Shown: positions 41,271 to 52,794 of the stretch, one piece after another
Position numbering within the stretch: position 1 is the stretch's first letter
How the letters are laid out: each line of letters opens with the position of its first letter
Origin: Takakia lepidozioides
Lineage: Eukaryota > Streptophyta > Takakiopsida > Takakiales > Takakiaceae
DNA: 64,000 nucleotides
Assembly (NCBI GenBank): GCA_030704615.1
Contig: CM060734.1
Location: 16,866,001 to 16,930,000, forward strand
Reading direction: 5' to 3'
Notes under the pieces: model-generated
Databases searched by the model: none
Told to the model about the DNA's origin: nothing
Seen by the model: the letters and a program-made list of their open reading frames with translations, nothing else
Translations under genes and position numbers: made by a program

Positions 41271-43270
41271 ATGAGTGATGAAAGAGAAGCTAGACTCCAG
41301 AGATATTCAGCAAAAAGAAAAATTTATCTAAAAGCTAATTATCCATATCTTTGGGAAAGAGGAATAGACATAGGGGAATCATCTGGACCTCTCACACCAT
41401 TAAGATCAGAGAGTACATCACCCATACCGGAAGAACTAGAGTTGGATGCCACTCCTTCTTATTCTTTACAAGAAAAGATTAAGGGAATTGGTACAAGAAG
41501 AGGATCAACCACGTGGAGAGAGATCTGAGGTACATCCCTGGATTAAAGATTTGACAGAAATTTTTGATCAGAGTTGGCATGGAACACCAAGGGCAGGAAC
41601 TCCAGTTTCTGAAGCATGAGACAAAGAAGGAGAGGAGGATGTGGCAAAGCCAACAGAGAGTTCAGACTCTCCCACGCCACTCTAGTTGAGTTACATGAGT
41701 GAGGAAGAAGAAATCCAAGAAAAGAACTTGGAAGATGAAAACAGAGAGAAGAAATTGGAAGATGAAGAGTATGAAGAAGTAGACCCAACAGTTGAGGTTG
41801 AGACTACAACTAGGACATCCCAACCTGTTGGACCTGGATCAAGTGGAGCACTTGGATCACAGGCCAACAATGGTGTCGGCTCAGGGGGATCAAGCGGGCA
41901 GCTTGGATCTGGCTCTGGGGGGACAGGGAGTGTGGGAAGTAGTGCAACTGTAGCTGGGAATACTGTAAGTACAGAGAGGCCAGTAGTAGGGAGTGCTCAG
42001 GGGCCAATACTTGGTGGGAGTTCCACCACTGCAGCAGCAGGTCCTCAATGACCAACACCAATAGGAGGACCAGCACCTGTCAGAGGGCAGGGTGTAGGGC
42101 CACAGATGGCGGTTCCTCCAACACGGGCAAAGCCACCTTTTCCAATATATGCAGGAAAAGGGGATCCTGATGTACACATTAGCCAATTTGAGCACATGTG
42201 TATTGTGAACAATGAGAATGGCGATGATGCCAAGATAAAACTGTTTCCTTGTTCACTTATCAAGAAAGCAAGTGAATGGTATGCAAGATTTCCGGATAAT
42301 CATTTCCTAACCTGGAATGGCCTTAGTACGGCATTCCAAAACAAGTTCAGGACAAGCAAAACTAAGGACGAAGTGTATGGAAGTTTACAACAGTTAAGGC
42401 AAAAGAAGCATGAAACCGTTGAAGAGTACATGGAAAAGATGGAATTAATGATGAAAAAGCTGGCTGCTGTACCAGCGCCAGGATTACAGAAGACCTGGTT
42501 TGTGAGTGGTCTAAGACCAGAGTTGCAAGAGAAAGTGATATGCTACCCCATAATACAGTGGAGGAGGCATTTGAAACAGCTAACAGAATTGAGCAATTGG
42601 GTATGCTCAGGAGAGAGAAAAGGGCTGATGAGGACTCTGAGGAGGAGTCAGATGAGGAAGAAGAGCAAGAGCTCAAGAGGAAGAGTAAGAAGAAGGAAAA
42701 GTTGAAGAGGGATAACTATGAGAAAAGATTGGAAGAAATCTTGAAGAAGTATGCCACAGAGGCTGCAACACATTGGAGGAAGGGTGTTTGGTGTGCAAAA
42801 TGCCAGAATGAAGGCTATACCACAGCTGAATGCCACATGAAGGATAAACATTGTACTATCTATAAAATGGATAACCATTGTACTGAGAATTGTTATTACA
42901 AGAGAAGGACAGCTGCAAGAGAACCTAGACAAGTAAGGGTGCATCAAGTGCAGCCCCAGCCAAGAAGAAACAGTGATCAAGACCACTATGGTAGGCCTGG
43001 TGGTTATAACAATGGTATGGAAGGGAGAGGAAATCCAAGAGGGAATTACCAAGGCAATCCCAGGGGCAACTATCAGGGTAATCCAAGGGGAATTATCAGC
43101 CAGGGAATCAGGATTATAGAAATAATCCCAGAGGAGATTAAGGGCGATGACCCAATGGTGAAGAACTGTGTTACTATTGTAATCAGGCAGGCCATCGCAA
43201 GGCTGCCTGTTCATTCTGGATTAGACACCAGAATGAGATGAGAGCTCCTGTGAATGAGGGCCCAGTGGTG
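41271..43270 (+). pseudogene. gypsy gag (copy A1), broken
   Basis: Starts MSDEREARLQRYSAKRKIYL at 41271 and passes through acidic and Gly/Ser-rich linkers with stops near 41526, 41618, 41683 and 42048. The capsid region (42106-42540) has FPIYAGKGDPDVHISQFEHM and ASEWYARFPDNHFLTWNGLS. A frameshift near 42535 moves on to the charged region and the knuckles CAKCQNEGYTTAEC and CTIYKMDNHCTENC (second Cys of the second knuckle is Tyr). The third knuckle is hit by a frameshift near 43090: its CNQAGHRKAAC remnant is readable near 43170-43215 in another frame. Not functional. Confidence 0.88.
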
Positions 43271-44068
43271 GCAGCTCACATGGTTAGGCCATGTTTTGTA
43301 CCAGAAGTAAGTACAATGATAGTAACCAGAAGCAAAGCTAAACTAATACCTCCAGTAGATGAGGAAGATGATGATAATGAAGATGGTGGTGATGTGCCTG
43401 AAGATGATGAGGCTTGGAGAGATGAGAAGGAACTGCACAAGGAAGTGGCTGATACCATAAGGGAAATGCAGAAGAGTACTGATATCCCTATGGCAGATTC
43501 CTCTGATTCTGAAAGAGAAGATGAAGAGAGTGAAGATGAAGTGAAGAAAGAAGCTGCACAAGTGCAGGGTAATGAAGGGACTTTGGCTGAAGTAATATGC
43601 CAGTCCAAAGCGGAGATTACCATTGGACAGCTATTGGTTGTGTCACCTCATTGTAGGCACAGGCTGTATCAAGCAATCAATCAGATTGCCCATGTGATAG
43701 AGATCACAGGCATGAACAGCAAGGTGACCAGTTATAATGTGAAGCCGGAAGGGCGAGAAACAGTCATGGACTTTGATGATTCTATGCCAGTAATCCAATT
43801 GAGAATTGGAAGCACAGACCTGACTGATGTACTGATAGATGGAGGCTCTGGAGTGAATATCATGACAGACCAATTAAGGCAGAAGCTTGGTCTAAGTGAC
43901 ATGAAACCAGCCCCATTCACAGTAACAATGGCAGATCAAAAAAGTGTTCGACCATTAGGCTTGATAAGAGGAGTTAAGATACAGATTCAAAAGATGATCT
44001 TTAAGATCACAGTGACTGCATTGAAAATGGATGATGTCATGGAAGCTTACTCTTTATTGCTTGGTTGA
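43238..44068 (+). CDS. gypsy protease region (copy A1)
   Basis: Open frame of 276 codons continuing pol after gag. An acidic N-terminal half (VDEEDDDNEDGGDVPEDDEA) is followed by an aspartic protease domain: QLRIGSTDLTDVLIDGGSGV with the active-site DGGS typical of many plant gypsy elements, then a flap region near LIRGVKIQIQKMIFKITV. It cleaves the polyprotein in the particle. A stop after SLLLG (44066; TGA where A3 reads HP) ends the frame, so it is cut off from RT in this copy. Confidence 0.8.
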   Translation: MRAPVNEGPVVAAHMVRPCFVPEVSTMIVTRSKAKLIPPVDEEDDDNEDGGDVPEDDEAWRDEKELHKEVADTIREMQKSTDIPMADSSDSEREDEESEDEVKKEAAQVQGNEGTLAEVICQSKAEITIGQLLVVSPHCRHRLYQAINQIAHVIEITGMNSKVTSYNVKPEGRETVMDFDDSMPVIQLRIGSTDLTDVLIDGGSGVNIMTDQLRQKLGLSDMKPAPFTVTMADQKSVRPLGLIRGVKIQIQKMIFKITVTALKMDDVMEAYSLLLG

Positions 44069-44122
44069 CCATGGCTGAAACAGGCCAGGGTATTCCATGA
44101 CTGGAATTCCCAGTTACTAACT

Positions 44123-47100
44123 GTGCATGATGGGAAGCGCAAGATACAAATCACCACTAAGAAATCTAGTAGACTACCTGCTACGAGAAGACCTCGAGGA
44201 GTCAGAGAGTATGACAAGAGGAAAGGACTTGATGAGGAGCAGGAAGCTACCTTGTTCGCTGCACACCCAGAGTGGGAGCAGGTTGCAGAAATGCAACTGG
44301 AAGGCTTAAGTTGTTTAAAAGGTATTTGTTGTGGTGTAGTAATAGCAATACCAATTGAGGGTGAAACAAGCAGTTACCCACCACATTTCTATGAAGAAAG
44401 AGAGGGAGAAATGGAAATCCTAGAAGAACCAGCCACTGTGAGTTTACAGGATGAAGTAGTGACTGGTTGGACAATCACAGCTGATGAGCAGGTGAGAGAA
44501 GTGAATGTGGGAACTGAGGAGGAACCGAGAATGGTGAAAGTAGGGGCTGACTTGGAGCCAGAATTCTTTGAGGAAGCTAAGAGTCTGTTCATCAAATACA
44601 GAGATGTATTTGCTTGGAGCTATGAGGATCTGAAAGGGATACCACCTGAGATCTAACAGCATAAGATTGAACTGGAACCAGGGTCAGTACCAATCAAACA
44701 TGCAAGGTACAGAATGAATCCCAACTATGCACAGAAGGTTGGGGAAGAGATCAAGAAGTTGGCTGAGGCTAAGTTCATATACCCGATAGAGTATACAACT
44801 TGGTTGTCACCCATTGTGATAATTCCCAAGAAGAATGGTAAACTGAGAGTTTGTGTGAACTATAAGAAGCTGAATGCTTATACAAAGAAAGATCCTTTCC
44901 CTTTGCCATTCCTAGAAGCGGTACTGGACATTGTGGCAGGCCATGAGATGTACTCATTCATGGATGGCTTCAATGGGTATAACCAAGTGCAAGTGGCAGA
45001 AGAAGACCAGGGAAAGACAACTTTCATCACAGACTGGGGTGTTTATGCATACAAAGTCATGTCTTTTGTCTTTGTAATGCACCAGCAACTTTTTAGAGAG
45101 TGATAAGCGAATCTTTCCATGAGTATCTGGATGATTTCATGCCAGTGTTCTTAGATGACTTCAGTGTGTACAGTTCTAAGAATGAGCACTTGCATAAATT
45201 GGAGTTATGTTTGGCCAGATGCAGGATGAGAGGTTTGGGCCCGAATCCAGAGAAGTGTACTTTCTGTGTGAACTCAGGGGTACTTTTGGGACACATTGTG
45301 TGTAAGAGGGGACTGCTTGTGGATCCCAAAAAGACAGAGGCTATTAAAGCCTCTCCACCACCAGGAAATGTTAAGAGTCTAAGGAGATTCTTTGGACAAA
45401 CCAGTTATTATATAAGATTTGTCAGACGGTATGCAGAGATAGCAGCACCATTGAACAAGCTTCTGAAGAAAGATGCAGTGTTTGCATGGACAGCTGAATG
45501 TCAACAGGCTTTTGAGGAACTTACATTGTCAATAACAACTACACCTGTGCTGATTAACCCTCACTGGCATGTAGTATTTCATGTTCACTGTGATGCCTCA
45601 GGAGAAGCATTGGGAGCTTTGTTAGCCCAAAATGTTACAGGAAACATAGATTCACCTGTGTACTATGCTAGCAGGTTGATGAACAGTGTTGAAATGAACT
45701 ATAGCACAACTGAAAGAGAAGCATTGGCAATGATTTATGCAGTCAAGAAATTCAGGCATTACTTATTGGGAAGGAAGTTTATGTTTTATGTGGATCATCA
45801 GGCTCTGATTTATCTGGTGAACAAGCCTTTGATAAGTGGCAGGATAACAAGATGGTTAATTATCTTGCATGAGTTTGAGTTCGAAGTTGTTTACAAGCCT
45901 GGCCGTTTGCATCTTGTGGCAGATCACTTGTCACGCCTATCAACAGGAGAGCCTACCACGGGAATAGACGACCAACTACCTTATGCGAGTTTATTTGCAG
46001 TGGAGGTGCAGGGAAGTGCAGATGATTGGTTGGATTGGCAGTGGCCAATCAGATACTACCTTACTCATGGTCAGTGCCCACCTAGTTATGGGAAGGAGCA
46101 GAGGAAGAGAATAGCTATCAAGGCTTTACCTTACACTATGATAGGGGGCAAAATGTATAAGCTAGGACCTGATGGAGTTCTTAAACGATGCTTGTACCAC
46201 CATGAAGTAAATAAAGTTTTGGAGGAAGTTCATAAAGGAGTGGCTGGAGGTCATTTTGGAGAAGAGACTACCAGTAGAAAGATACTACTTACAGGTTACT
46301 GGTGGCCTACTTTGTTCAAGGATGTACACAAATATTGCAAGAGTTGTGATGAGTGTCAGAGGCTAGGACCATTGCAGAGATTTGGGAAGATGGCTTTGCA
46401 TCCTACGATGCCTACTGAACCATTTCAGAAATGGGGACTAGACTTTGTTGGACCAATTAACCCACCAACCAGAAATACACAGAACAAGTATATAATCACA
46501 GCCATTGATTATACTACAAAGTGGGTGGAAGCTAAAGCTCTGAGGGACAACACAGCTAAGTCCACAGCAAGGTTCCTGTATGAGAACATACTTACAAGAT
46601 TTGGCTGTCCCTTGGAATTTATCAGTGACCAGGGAAGTCACTTCATTAATGAGACCATAGAACTATTGACCAAAGAGTGCATGATTGTGCATAGGAAGAG
46701 TACAACCTATTACCCACAGGGTAATGGGCAGGCAGATGCCACCAACAAAATACTATGTACTATCTTGGCTAAGATAGTCAATGCAAACAGAACAGATTGG
46801 GATACAAAGCTGCTGACAGCTTTGTGGTCATACAGGACTTCATATAAAGTCACCACTAAGTATTCACCATTTCAATTAGTTTATGGTATGGAAGCTTTAT
46901 TTCCAGTGGAATTCTTGTTACCTACCATGAGAACTAAATGGGGATGGAAGATTCAATTAAAGTCAGGAAACATGAATTATATCATGTGGAGGAAGTACGT
47001 GCTGATGCAGCAGATAACATGACCAGAATTCAGATGAAGAGGAAGGATCAGTTTGATGAAGGTAAATTAAAGACTTTTAAGACGGGTGATTTGGTATTGT

Positions 47101-47534
47101 GGTTGCAGAAGAAGGGTAAGATTAAAGCTTCTAAGCTTAAGTCACCTTGGAAAGGACCTTATGTCATACAGAAGATGTATGATAATAACACAGCCATATT
47201 ACAAACCATTAACAAGAAGATGCTTGGAAGAGTCGATGCCAATAAGTTGAAGGGATATAGTGGTATACATGATAAACCATTACAGCATGATTTGCATCTT
47301 GAAACACAGATGCAGACACAAACTACATCAGTAACACCAACAGAGTATGGAGCACTTGTCATAAAGCCGAGTGTGTATGGCCCGGGCGGAAAGTACAGGT
47401 GTTCACATAGCTGTCACAGCCCACCACAGTGTGACACAGTCTATCACAGCCCACCACAGTGTCACACAGTTTATCACAGCCCATCACAGCATCACACAGC
47501 CTATCACAGCTCGTCACAATCTGACACAGCCTGA
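44123..47534 (+). pseudogene. gypsy RT, RNase H and integrase (copy A1)
   Basis: RT: linker 44123-44655 (TAA at 44655 where copy A0 reads Cys), PKKNGKLRVCVNYKKLN near 44830, a one-base loss near 45068 in the FGLCNAPATF block, and FLDDFSVY near 45148. RNase H about 45545-45930: HCDASGEALGALL, STTEREALAMIYAVKKFRHY, YVDHQALIYL, HLVADHLSRL. Integrase: HHCC zinc domain (HKGVAGGHFGEE...CKSCDEC, 46230-46360), WGLDFVGP (first Asp, near 46440), FISDQGSHF (second Asp, near 46620), and GNGQADATNK near 46725, where the catalytic Glu is Asp (Glu in copy A3). A frameshift near 46940 leads to the C-terminal SPWKGPYVIQKM module (47140-47175). Ends in the CACAG minisatellite. Confidence 0.92.
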
Positions 47535-47540
47535 CACAGC
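47400..47540 (+). repeat. CACAG minisatellite, internal type (copy A1)
   Basis: Tandem units CACAGCCCACCACAGTGTGA and variants. They extend the integrase frame as CHSPPQCDTVYHSPPQ-type repeats before a stop at 47532. Confidence 0.9.
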
Positions 47541-47689
47541 CCACGCAGGTTGCACAGTCCATAGGGTCAGTGACAGGTGGATGCGGGTTAACGTCAGAAA
47601 AGTGGCCGGCAAGTGAAAGGACAGCTTGGAAGTCAAACTCAAAGAATGTGCCATGAGGACAGGGGAAGACGGAGGCGTGTCTAAAAACA

Positions 47690-50600
47690 AACACGTGGCC
47701 ATTAGGGCGAAGCACACCGCAGTGCATATATTGCAAAAGTGGGTGTCATCATGCAAGAGGACAAACTGGGCCGTCAAAGTACCTACCCGGTACATCAGCC
47801 AAAACTATTTGTGGGCCCATTAATGCATTCAGGGCAAAGGTAACGGAACCCTTTACGAGTACAGAAAAGGGGGACTTTTGCCACATGTGCTGTCCTAGTG
47901 GACATTCCAGGTGGGAATGTCCACTAAGGGGGGTAAAATTAAGAAGTTACCCAAGGAGGCAACAGCCAATCAGGAGCGAGAGTTTCATGCAGGTGGTTCC
48001 CTCCAAGAAACAAGAACAAGAAATTAGAAGAGTTATGAGCGGAAGAGTCGGGGTGGCTCCGAATAACCAGTGTCTCGACGGGAGGGGCAATCAAAGCTAT
48101 AACTTTGTAGCTATGGCGGATATTACATATTATACGCTCGCTTTACTTCTTACACAGTGGCGCAAGGACGGACGGGTTGAGAGTACATTCTCTCTCACTC
48201 GATACTTGCAAGCTCCACAGGCTTACATGCACTTACCCGTTCCTTTTTGTGCCAACCATACTTTTATGCTCTACGCCTTGCAAGCTTTCTTAGAGCTATT
48301 TAAAACAAGGCCATCTTGTTTGTCTGGAATGAAGAGAATTCGGGGAATGGAGGATGTCAGGGTGAAGAGCACCACGATTCTGCAAAAGCAGACAATTGTT
48401 ACACCTCAGGCAGTGCAACTGTTGAAGGAGTTGCGGTTGGAAGGACTGCTACGCAAGGAATGGTCCTTGCATCATAGGGCGTTCATGATACAATTCATTC
48501 AGAACTTTGAACCTCAGACGGGAGTTACACAAGTGAGGGGAGTAGATATAGAGATTACTTCCCAATACTTGCAGTAATTGTTTGAATTGCCATCAGGCCG
48601 TGTAAATGTGGATGAGCACAGGGCAAGATTGCAGATGGGCAATTTGTTCCAAGAAGGGAGTTTCTTTAAGACTCAGGGATACACTTGCACCAATGCCGAG
48701 TATCCAGGGTTAAAAGAAGTTGGTCAGGTTCTGAACGTTCTGTTTGCCATAAAACAGAACCAACAATACCTTAGCAGATCATTCACGGAGGAGATACTGA
48801 AAGCCTTGAGGGGGGAAGATGTGGCTTGGGCGGACCTAATGTACAATGGTTTGGTGGAAGAGATGAAGCAGTTACAAGGCACTGCTGCTAAGTCTCCAAT
48901 CGTTGTGTCTGGCCCAGTGATTGCGCAAATTATTCTTGATTCTTGCATACTTGATGCGCGAGAACGTAAGGAGATGGGAGTGTTTTAGGCAGCAACCACT
49001 GCAATTGAGGAGCAAGGCTCTTCACATGGTGAAGTTGGATTGGAGGGGCGGCACCAGTCCAAGAGACAAAAGAGGGACACGATTATAGTGGCAGATCCAC
49101 TAGCTTCAAGGGAACCGCGAAATGATGATGTTTCCATAGCTCTTGTGCAAGATGGGGAACAACAGCACAGAGGGTTGTTATTACTGGAAGCACGACATTT
49201 GGAGAGGGAAGAAGAAGTTACTTCGGTACCACAGCCATCACAGCTAGTTGATTCAGTTGTCTCAGAGGTCCCTCAGTTAGTACATGTCGTTGCACCAGAG
49301 CCTATTGCTCTGGAAGGAGAAGGGTTGGACATTCCCACTACAGAGCAGATCGTGGCAGAAATTGAAAAGGGTGACCTTCTTTATGAAAACTTTGGCTTGG
49401 TCAGGGAACCAGTGTTACCAGAGGTGCAGAGTTTGTCCAAGGAAATCCCTGCTGTGCATGTGATACCCAAACCTGTGGTGGAGGTTCCAGAGGTAGAATG
49501 TAAGGGCACTGCAGCGCCTGTGGAGAATGAGGTCGTTCAGGAAGAAGATCTTGTGGGAACGTGGCCTGATTGGTTGGTGAAACATCACACTGTGGAGGAT
49601 CAGGGAGAACAGCAGCAAGTTCACCATGAAGATCCACATCAGGCCATGCTTATGAGTTCCATAAGCAGGACACTCAATTTGTTGGGCACTTATGTGAAAT
49701 CCCATGTGCCATCTACACAATTGGCAGCTTTGAGGGAGAAACTCAAGCAGGAGTTTGAGGCTAGAATTGCCACTGAGTGTGCAAACAAGGTAGATATGGA
49801 GGCCAACCTCAAGTTACAGAAAGAGTTGGAGGACACAAAGGCTGCCTTGCAGCTAGCAAAGGGGAATCTGATTGAAGCAGGAGAAATTGCATGCAGTACA
49901 TAAGCAACAGCTATACCAGTTGCAAATGATGCACGAGGGAAAATTGTAGGAGGTGAAGGTGCGTCATATAGAGTTGGAGGCAGTTCATCAGAAAATGACC
50001 ATCCAATACGTCATGCTAACAACTGCTCTGCAGCAGAAGTTAACAAACAAGCAGAGAGGTGTATGATAGTGGAGGCCGAGACAGTGGAGCAAGGGAAACT
50101 CATTGCTGAGTTGAAGGCTACTATCCATGGCAATGAGGATACCTTCCAACAATATAGTCGGATGGAGACAGAGAAGGAAAGGTACATCCTGGAGTTGCAG
50201 CAAACTCTCACGGGCCAGAAGAATGAACTTTCTGTGGCTAACAAGGCTTGGAAAGAGGCCAATAATCTGGCTGTTGCCTATGCGGCCCTGGTTGAACCTC
50301 ATGCAAAGCGCATGGAGGCTTTACAGCAGCAGTTAGATGTGTACAGACTCAAGGAGGAGCAGGTTCTCAGGGGTGCCACACATGACTTGGTGGATAATCA
50401 CCTTATACAAGTGTGGTTAGCACAAGGGCCGGTAGAAGGAAAAGCACCAAGGAAGCAGAGATGAATGATCTCAAGCTACAGGTCCAGAACATTGCCACAA
50501 ATAGCTGAGTTACAGGATGATGTAGAAGGGCTGCAGACTCAAGTGGATGACCTGAGCTCGAACATTGACAACAGAGCTTTAGTTCCTGAAGAGCAGCTCA

Positions 50601-51826
50601 TGGCTACTTATCTGCAGGCCAGGACTTTGATTTTCCAATCTTCTTCGCAGGAGGTGCAGAAGTTGCCAGTAGTAGGAGGGATAGTGTCGGCAATATCACA
50701 GCCTCCACAGCAGGTGGTTGTGCAGGTGGCTGACCCTATTGATACCATGGCAAAGCCAAAGCTTGAGGTTTGGGGGGATGCTGCTTTTAACCCACCTAGG
50801 ACTCATGCTGCACTGGAGTACAATCGGGCTATGATTATGCCCTTCAACCAAATTCCCATTGTGATGGATTTGGCTTGGAAGGAATTCAGTCCTCCATAGT
50901 CGTTGGCATATTATTACCAGATCATGCGCATTTGGTTGCCAGTGGCAACTCGGACTAAGGTTCTTCCAAACAATCGATCCATTGATGATCATCTCTTTGC
51001 AAGGTACTGGTCTGAGGCAGGCACCATGCTGAAGGAATTAATTCATGGGTACATCTCCACCAAGACCAAGGAGGTATCTAGTTTTGTCATGGGCTATGGA
51101 TTATACTATGCTGCTTGTTTCATGGCACGTTATCACATTGAGCAGCAGAAGATGCAATCACAATTTTTGAGTTATTCCAGTGGGGATCATTGGGTCTTAC
51201 CTTCAGTTCCACCCCATATGTATCTGTATGATGCAAAAGTCATGATGCAGAAGGATTCTCAGCTTTGTTCATGGTTTAATTTGGCTTGGAACAACTTGGC
51301 CAAAGAAAAATTGGGCCCTGATGATATTTTCTATAAGGGACATGAAGCTTGGAAATACTTACACTGTTCCAAAGTCATTGGCACACCTCTCACCTATACG
51401 GCCAATGAGTTCAGGGAGTTCACTCATTTTGCTTGCAAGCGCTTACAACAAGTAGTACAGTTTAAGCTTCCAGACATGGTGGGCCAACATTGTATGCCAC
51501 GCAGGATTCCGGAGGAGCCACTTAAAGTTCGGCCACCGAGGCACCTCAGGGGGGAAGATGATTCTGATACTACTGGTTCTATAGAGGAACCTTTTGACAT
51601 GGCGGAGGACTCCAGATGGCAGAGAAGAAATGACGGGGATCTCCTATGCCTGAGAGGTTACCTCGTTATCAACCACAGGAGGGTCAGACATTTCCATTTG
51701 GTGCTCAATCACCTCCATCAACCAGTGAAAGGGCTCGAGCTCGCACACAAAGCCCTTCAAGAGACTCTCACCGACAAAAGGGTGCTTGCTCACAAAGGTT
51801 TGCTGATTCTAAACAGTAAACCGTGA
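47690..51826 (+). pseudogene. gypsy ORF3 (3' extra ORF): zinc knuckle plus coiled coils (copy A1)
   Basis: A large ORF between integrase and the 3' LTR, about 1300 codons before decay. Near the start are CIYCKSGCHH and a full CX2CX4HX4C knuckle, CHMCCPSGHSRWEC (47879-47920). A helical domain follows: YTLALLLTQWRKDGRVESTF, PQAYMHLPVPFCANHTFMLY, GVTQVRGVDIEIT. Then an acidic linker with Val/Pro/Glu (about 49200-49600), coiled-coil segments (LREKLKQEFEARIATECANK near 49730; LELQQTLTGQKNELSVANKA near 50190; IAELQDDVEGLQTQVDDLSS near 50500), and a C-terminal domain (50900-51500, GYGLYYAACFMARYHIEQQK). Stops at 48575, 48986, 49901, 50462 and 50897 break it. Copy A3 reads Gln and Glu at the first two. 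Athila elements have an env-like ORF here, but no membrane segment is seen. Confidence 0.8.
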
Positions 51827-51840
51827 GGACATGGCTTTTT

Positions 51841-51854
51841 GAGAGGGGGAGGGG
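51841..51854 (+). promoter_or_regulatory. polypurine tract of copy A1
   Basis: GAGAGGGGGAGGGG, followed by TAA and the LTR start TGTTAGAGGG at 51858. It primes plus-strand DNA synthesis. Confidence 0.85.
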
Positions 51855-51857
51855 TAA

Positions 51858-52794
51858 TGTTAGAGGGTTGTTTGGGACTTAGACACTTTTATGGGCTCTG
51901 TGGGGTACACTTAATTTTTGCGCAGCCTTACGGATGGTAGACTTAGACCAATAGAGGCCTTAGGGGTGACAGGCACAGGCTGTAGGGGTGGTAGACAGGC
52001 TTACATACTTGGTCATAGTCTTACACAGTCCGACACAGTTTTACACAACCAGTCACAGCTCGACATAGCATGACACAGCCCGACACAGCTTTACACAGCC
52101 AGTCACAGCTTGACACAGCTTGACACAGCTTGTCACAGCCGTCACAGCGTACGTAGGGAACGGTTATCATTGGCAGGGAACGACTGTGTGGGAACGACAT
52201 CTGCAGAGGGAACATGTTACTTCAGGGGTGACAGTTAGTTAGTTAGGCGGTTAGAACAGCTTGCAGGTAGATTAGGCAGAGCAGCAACAGGAGGGGGATC
52301 ACTTCTTGGAGAGCGACTTGGTCAGGGGGAGAGGAGATGAAGCGGAGAGTGGAAACGGAACCAGGGATGGAGGAAACGGCGAAGATGGGAAGATGACTTG
52401 ATCGATGCTTAATTCATGCAAGCTGCAGAATCATACAGTAGGGCAGATTAGGGACACCATGGCATTGGCCTGATACCTGATAAATCTTAATCTGATACTT
52501 ATTCGATACAATCACACTGTGTAGAGAGACATGAGTGAAGCTGTGGAATGAATGGATGAGTGAATGGAACCTGGTAGTTACTGAAGCAATCTGATGCTTC
52601 AGTATACACAGTAAGGTAATTTGCCAACATGAAGGCAAGAAGAAATACAAATAGTAAGCACAACCATGATTCACTAGCTGTAGGTCATGACTGATTATTC
52701 TGAGCGGGCTGAGTGCTTAGAGATATCCAACTCTTCTATCTTGGAGTTTCCACCTCGGATAGCGAAGGGATGGGTGAGTAAAAGCCGCTCGACA
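51858..52794 (+). mobile_element. 3' LTR of gypsy copy A1 (937 bp)
   Basis: TG...CA LTR from TGTTAGAGGGTTGTTTGGGA to CCGCTCGACA. Contains a CACAG minisatellite (52020-52150) and a frame MTDYSERAECLEISN at its 3' end that in full elements runs through the primer site into ORF0. The next bases, TGGAT, are the start of a family B gag sequence. Confidence 0.9.

Larger units (their letters stand above)
40512..52794 (+). mobile_element. Ty3/gypsy family A copy A1, nearly full length
   Basis: Order: 5'-truncated LTR, primer site, ORF0, gag, protease, RT, RNase H, integrase, CACAG minisatellite, large ORF3, polypurine tract, 3' LTR. About 12.3 kb. RT active site FLDD, protease DGGS and the 3' ORF place it near Athila/Tat-type plant gypsy elements. 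The 5' LTR lacks its first about 590 bp because copy A2 begins exactly there. Several stops and frameshifts make it non-autonomous. Confidence 0.9.

Noticed and set aside
47400-47540. CRISPR-like array
   Set aside because: Units are contiguous degenerate minisatellites without constant repeats and unique spacers, and the DNA is eukaryotic.
52687-52790. Start of gag in the frame MTDYSERAECLEIS after an LTR, suggesting tandem elements sharing an LTR
   Set aside because: The frame is the terminal part of the LTR itself; the primer site follows it in A1 and A2, and the 3' LTRs end there.
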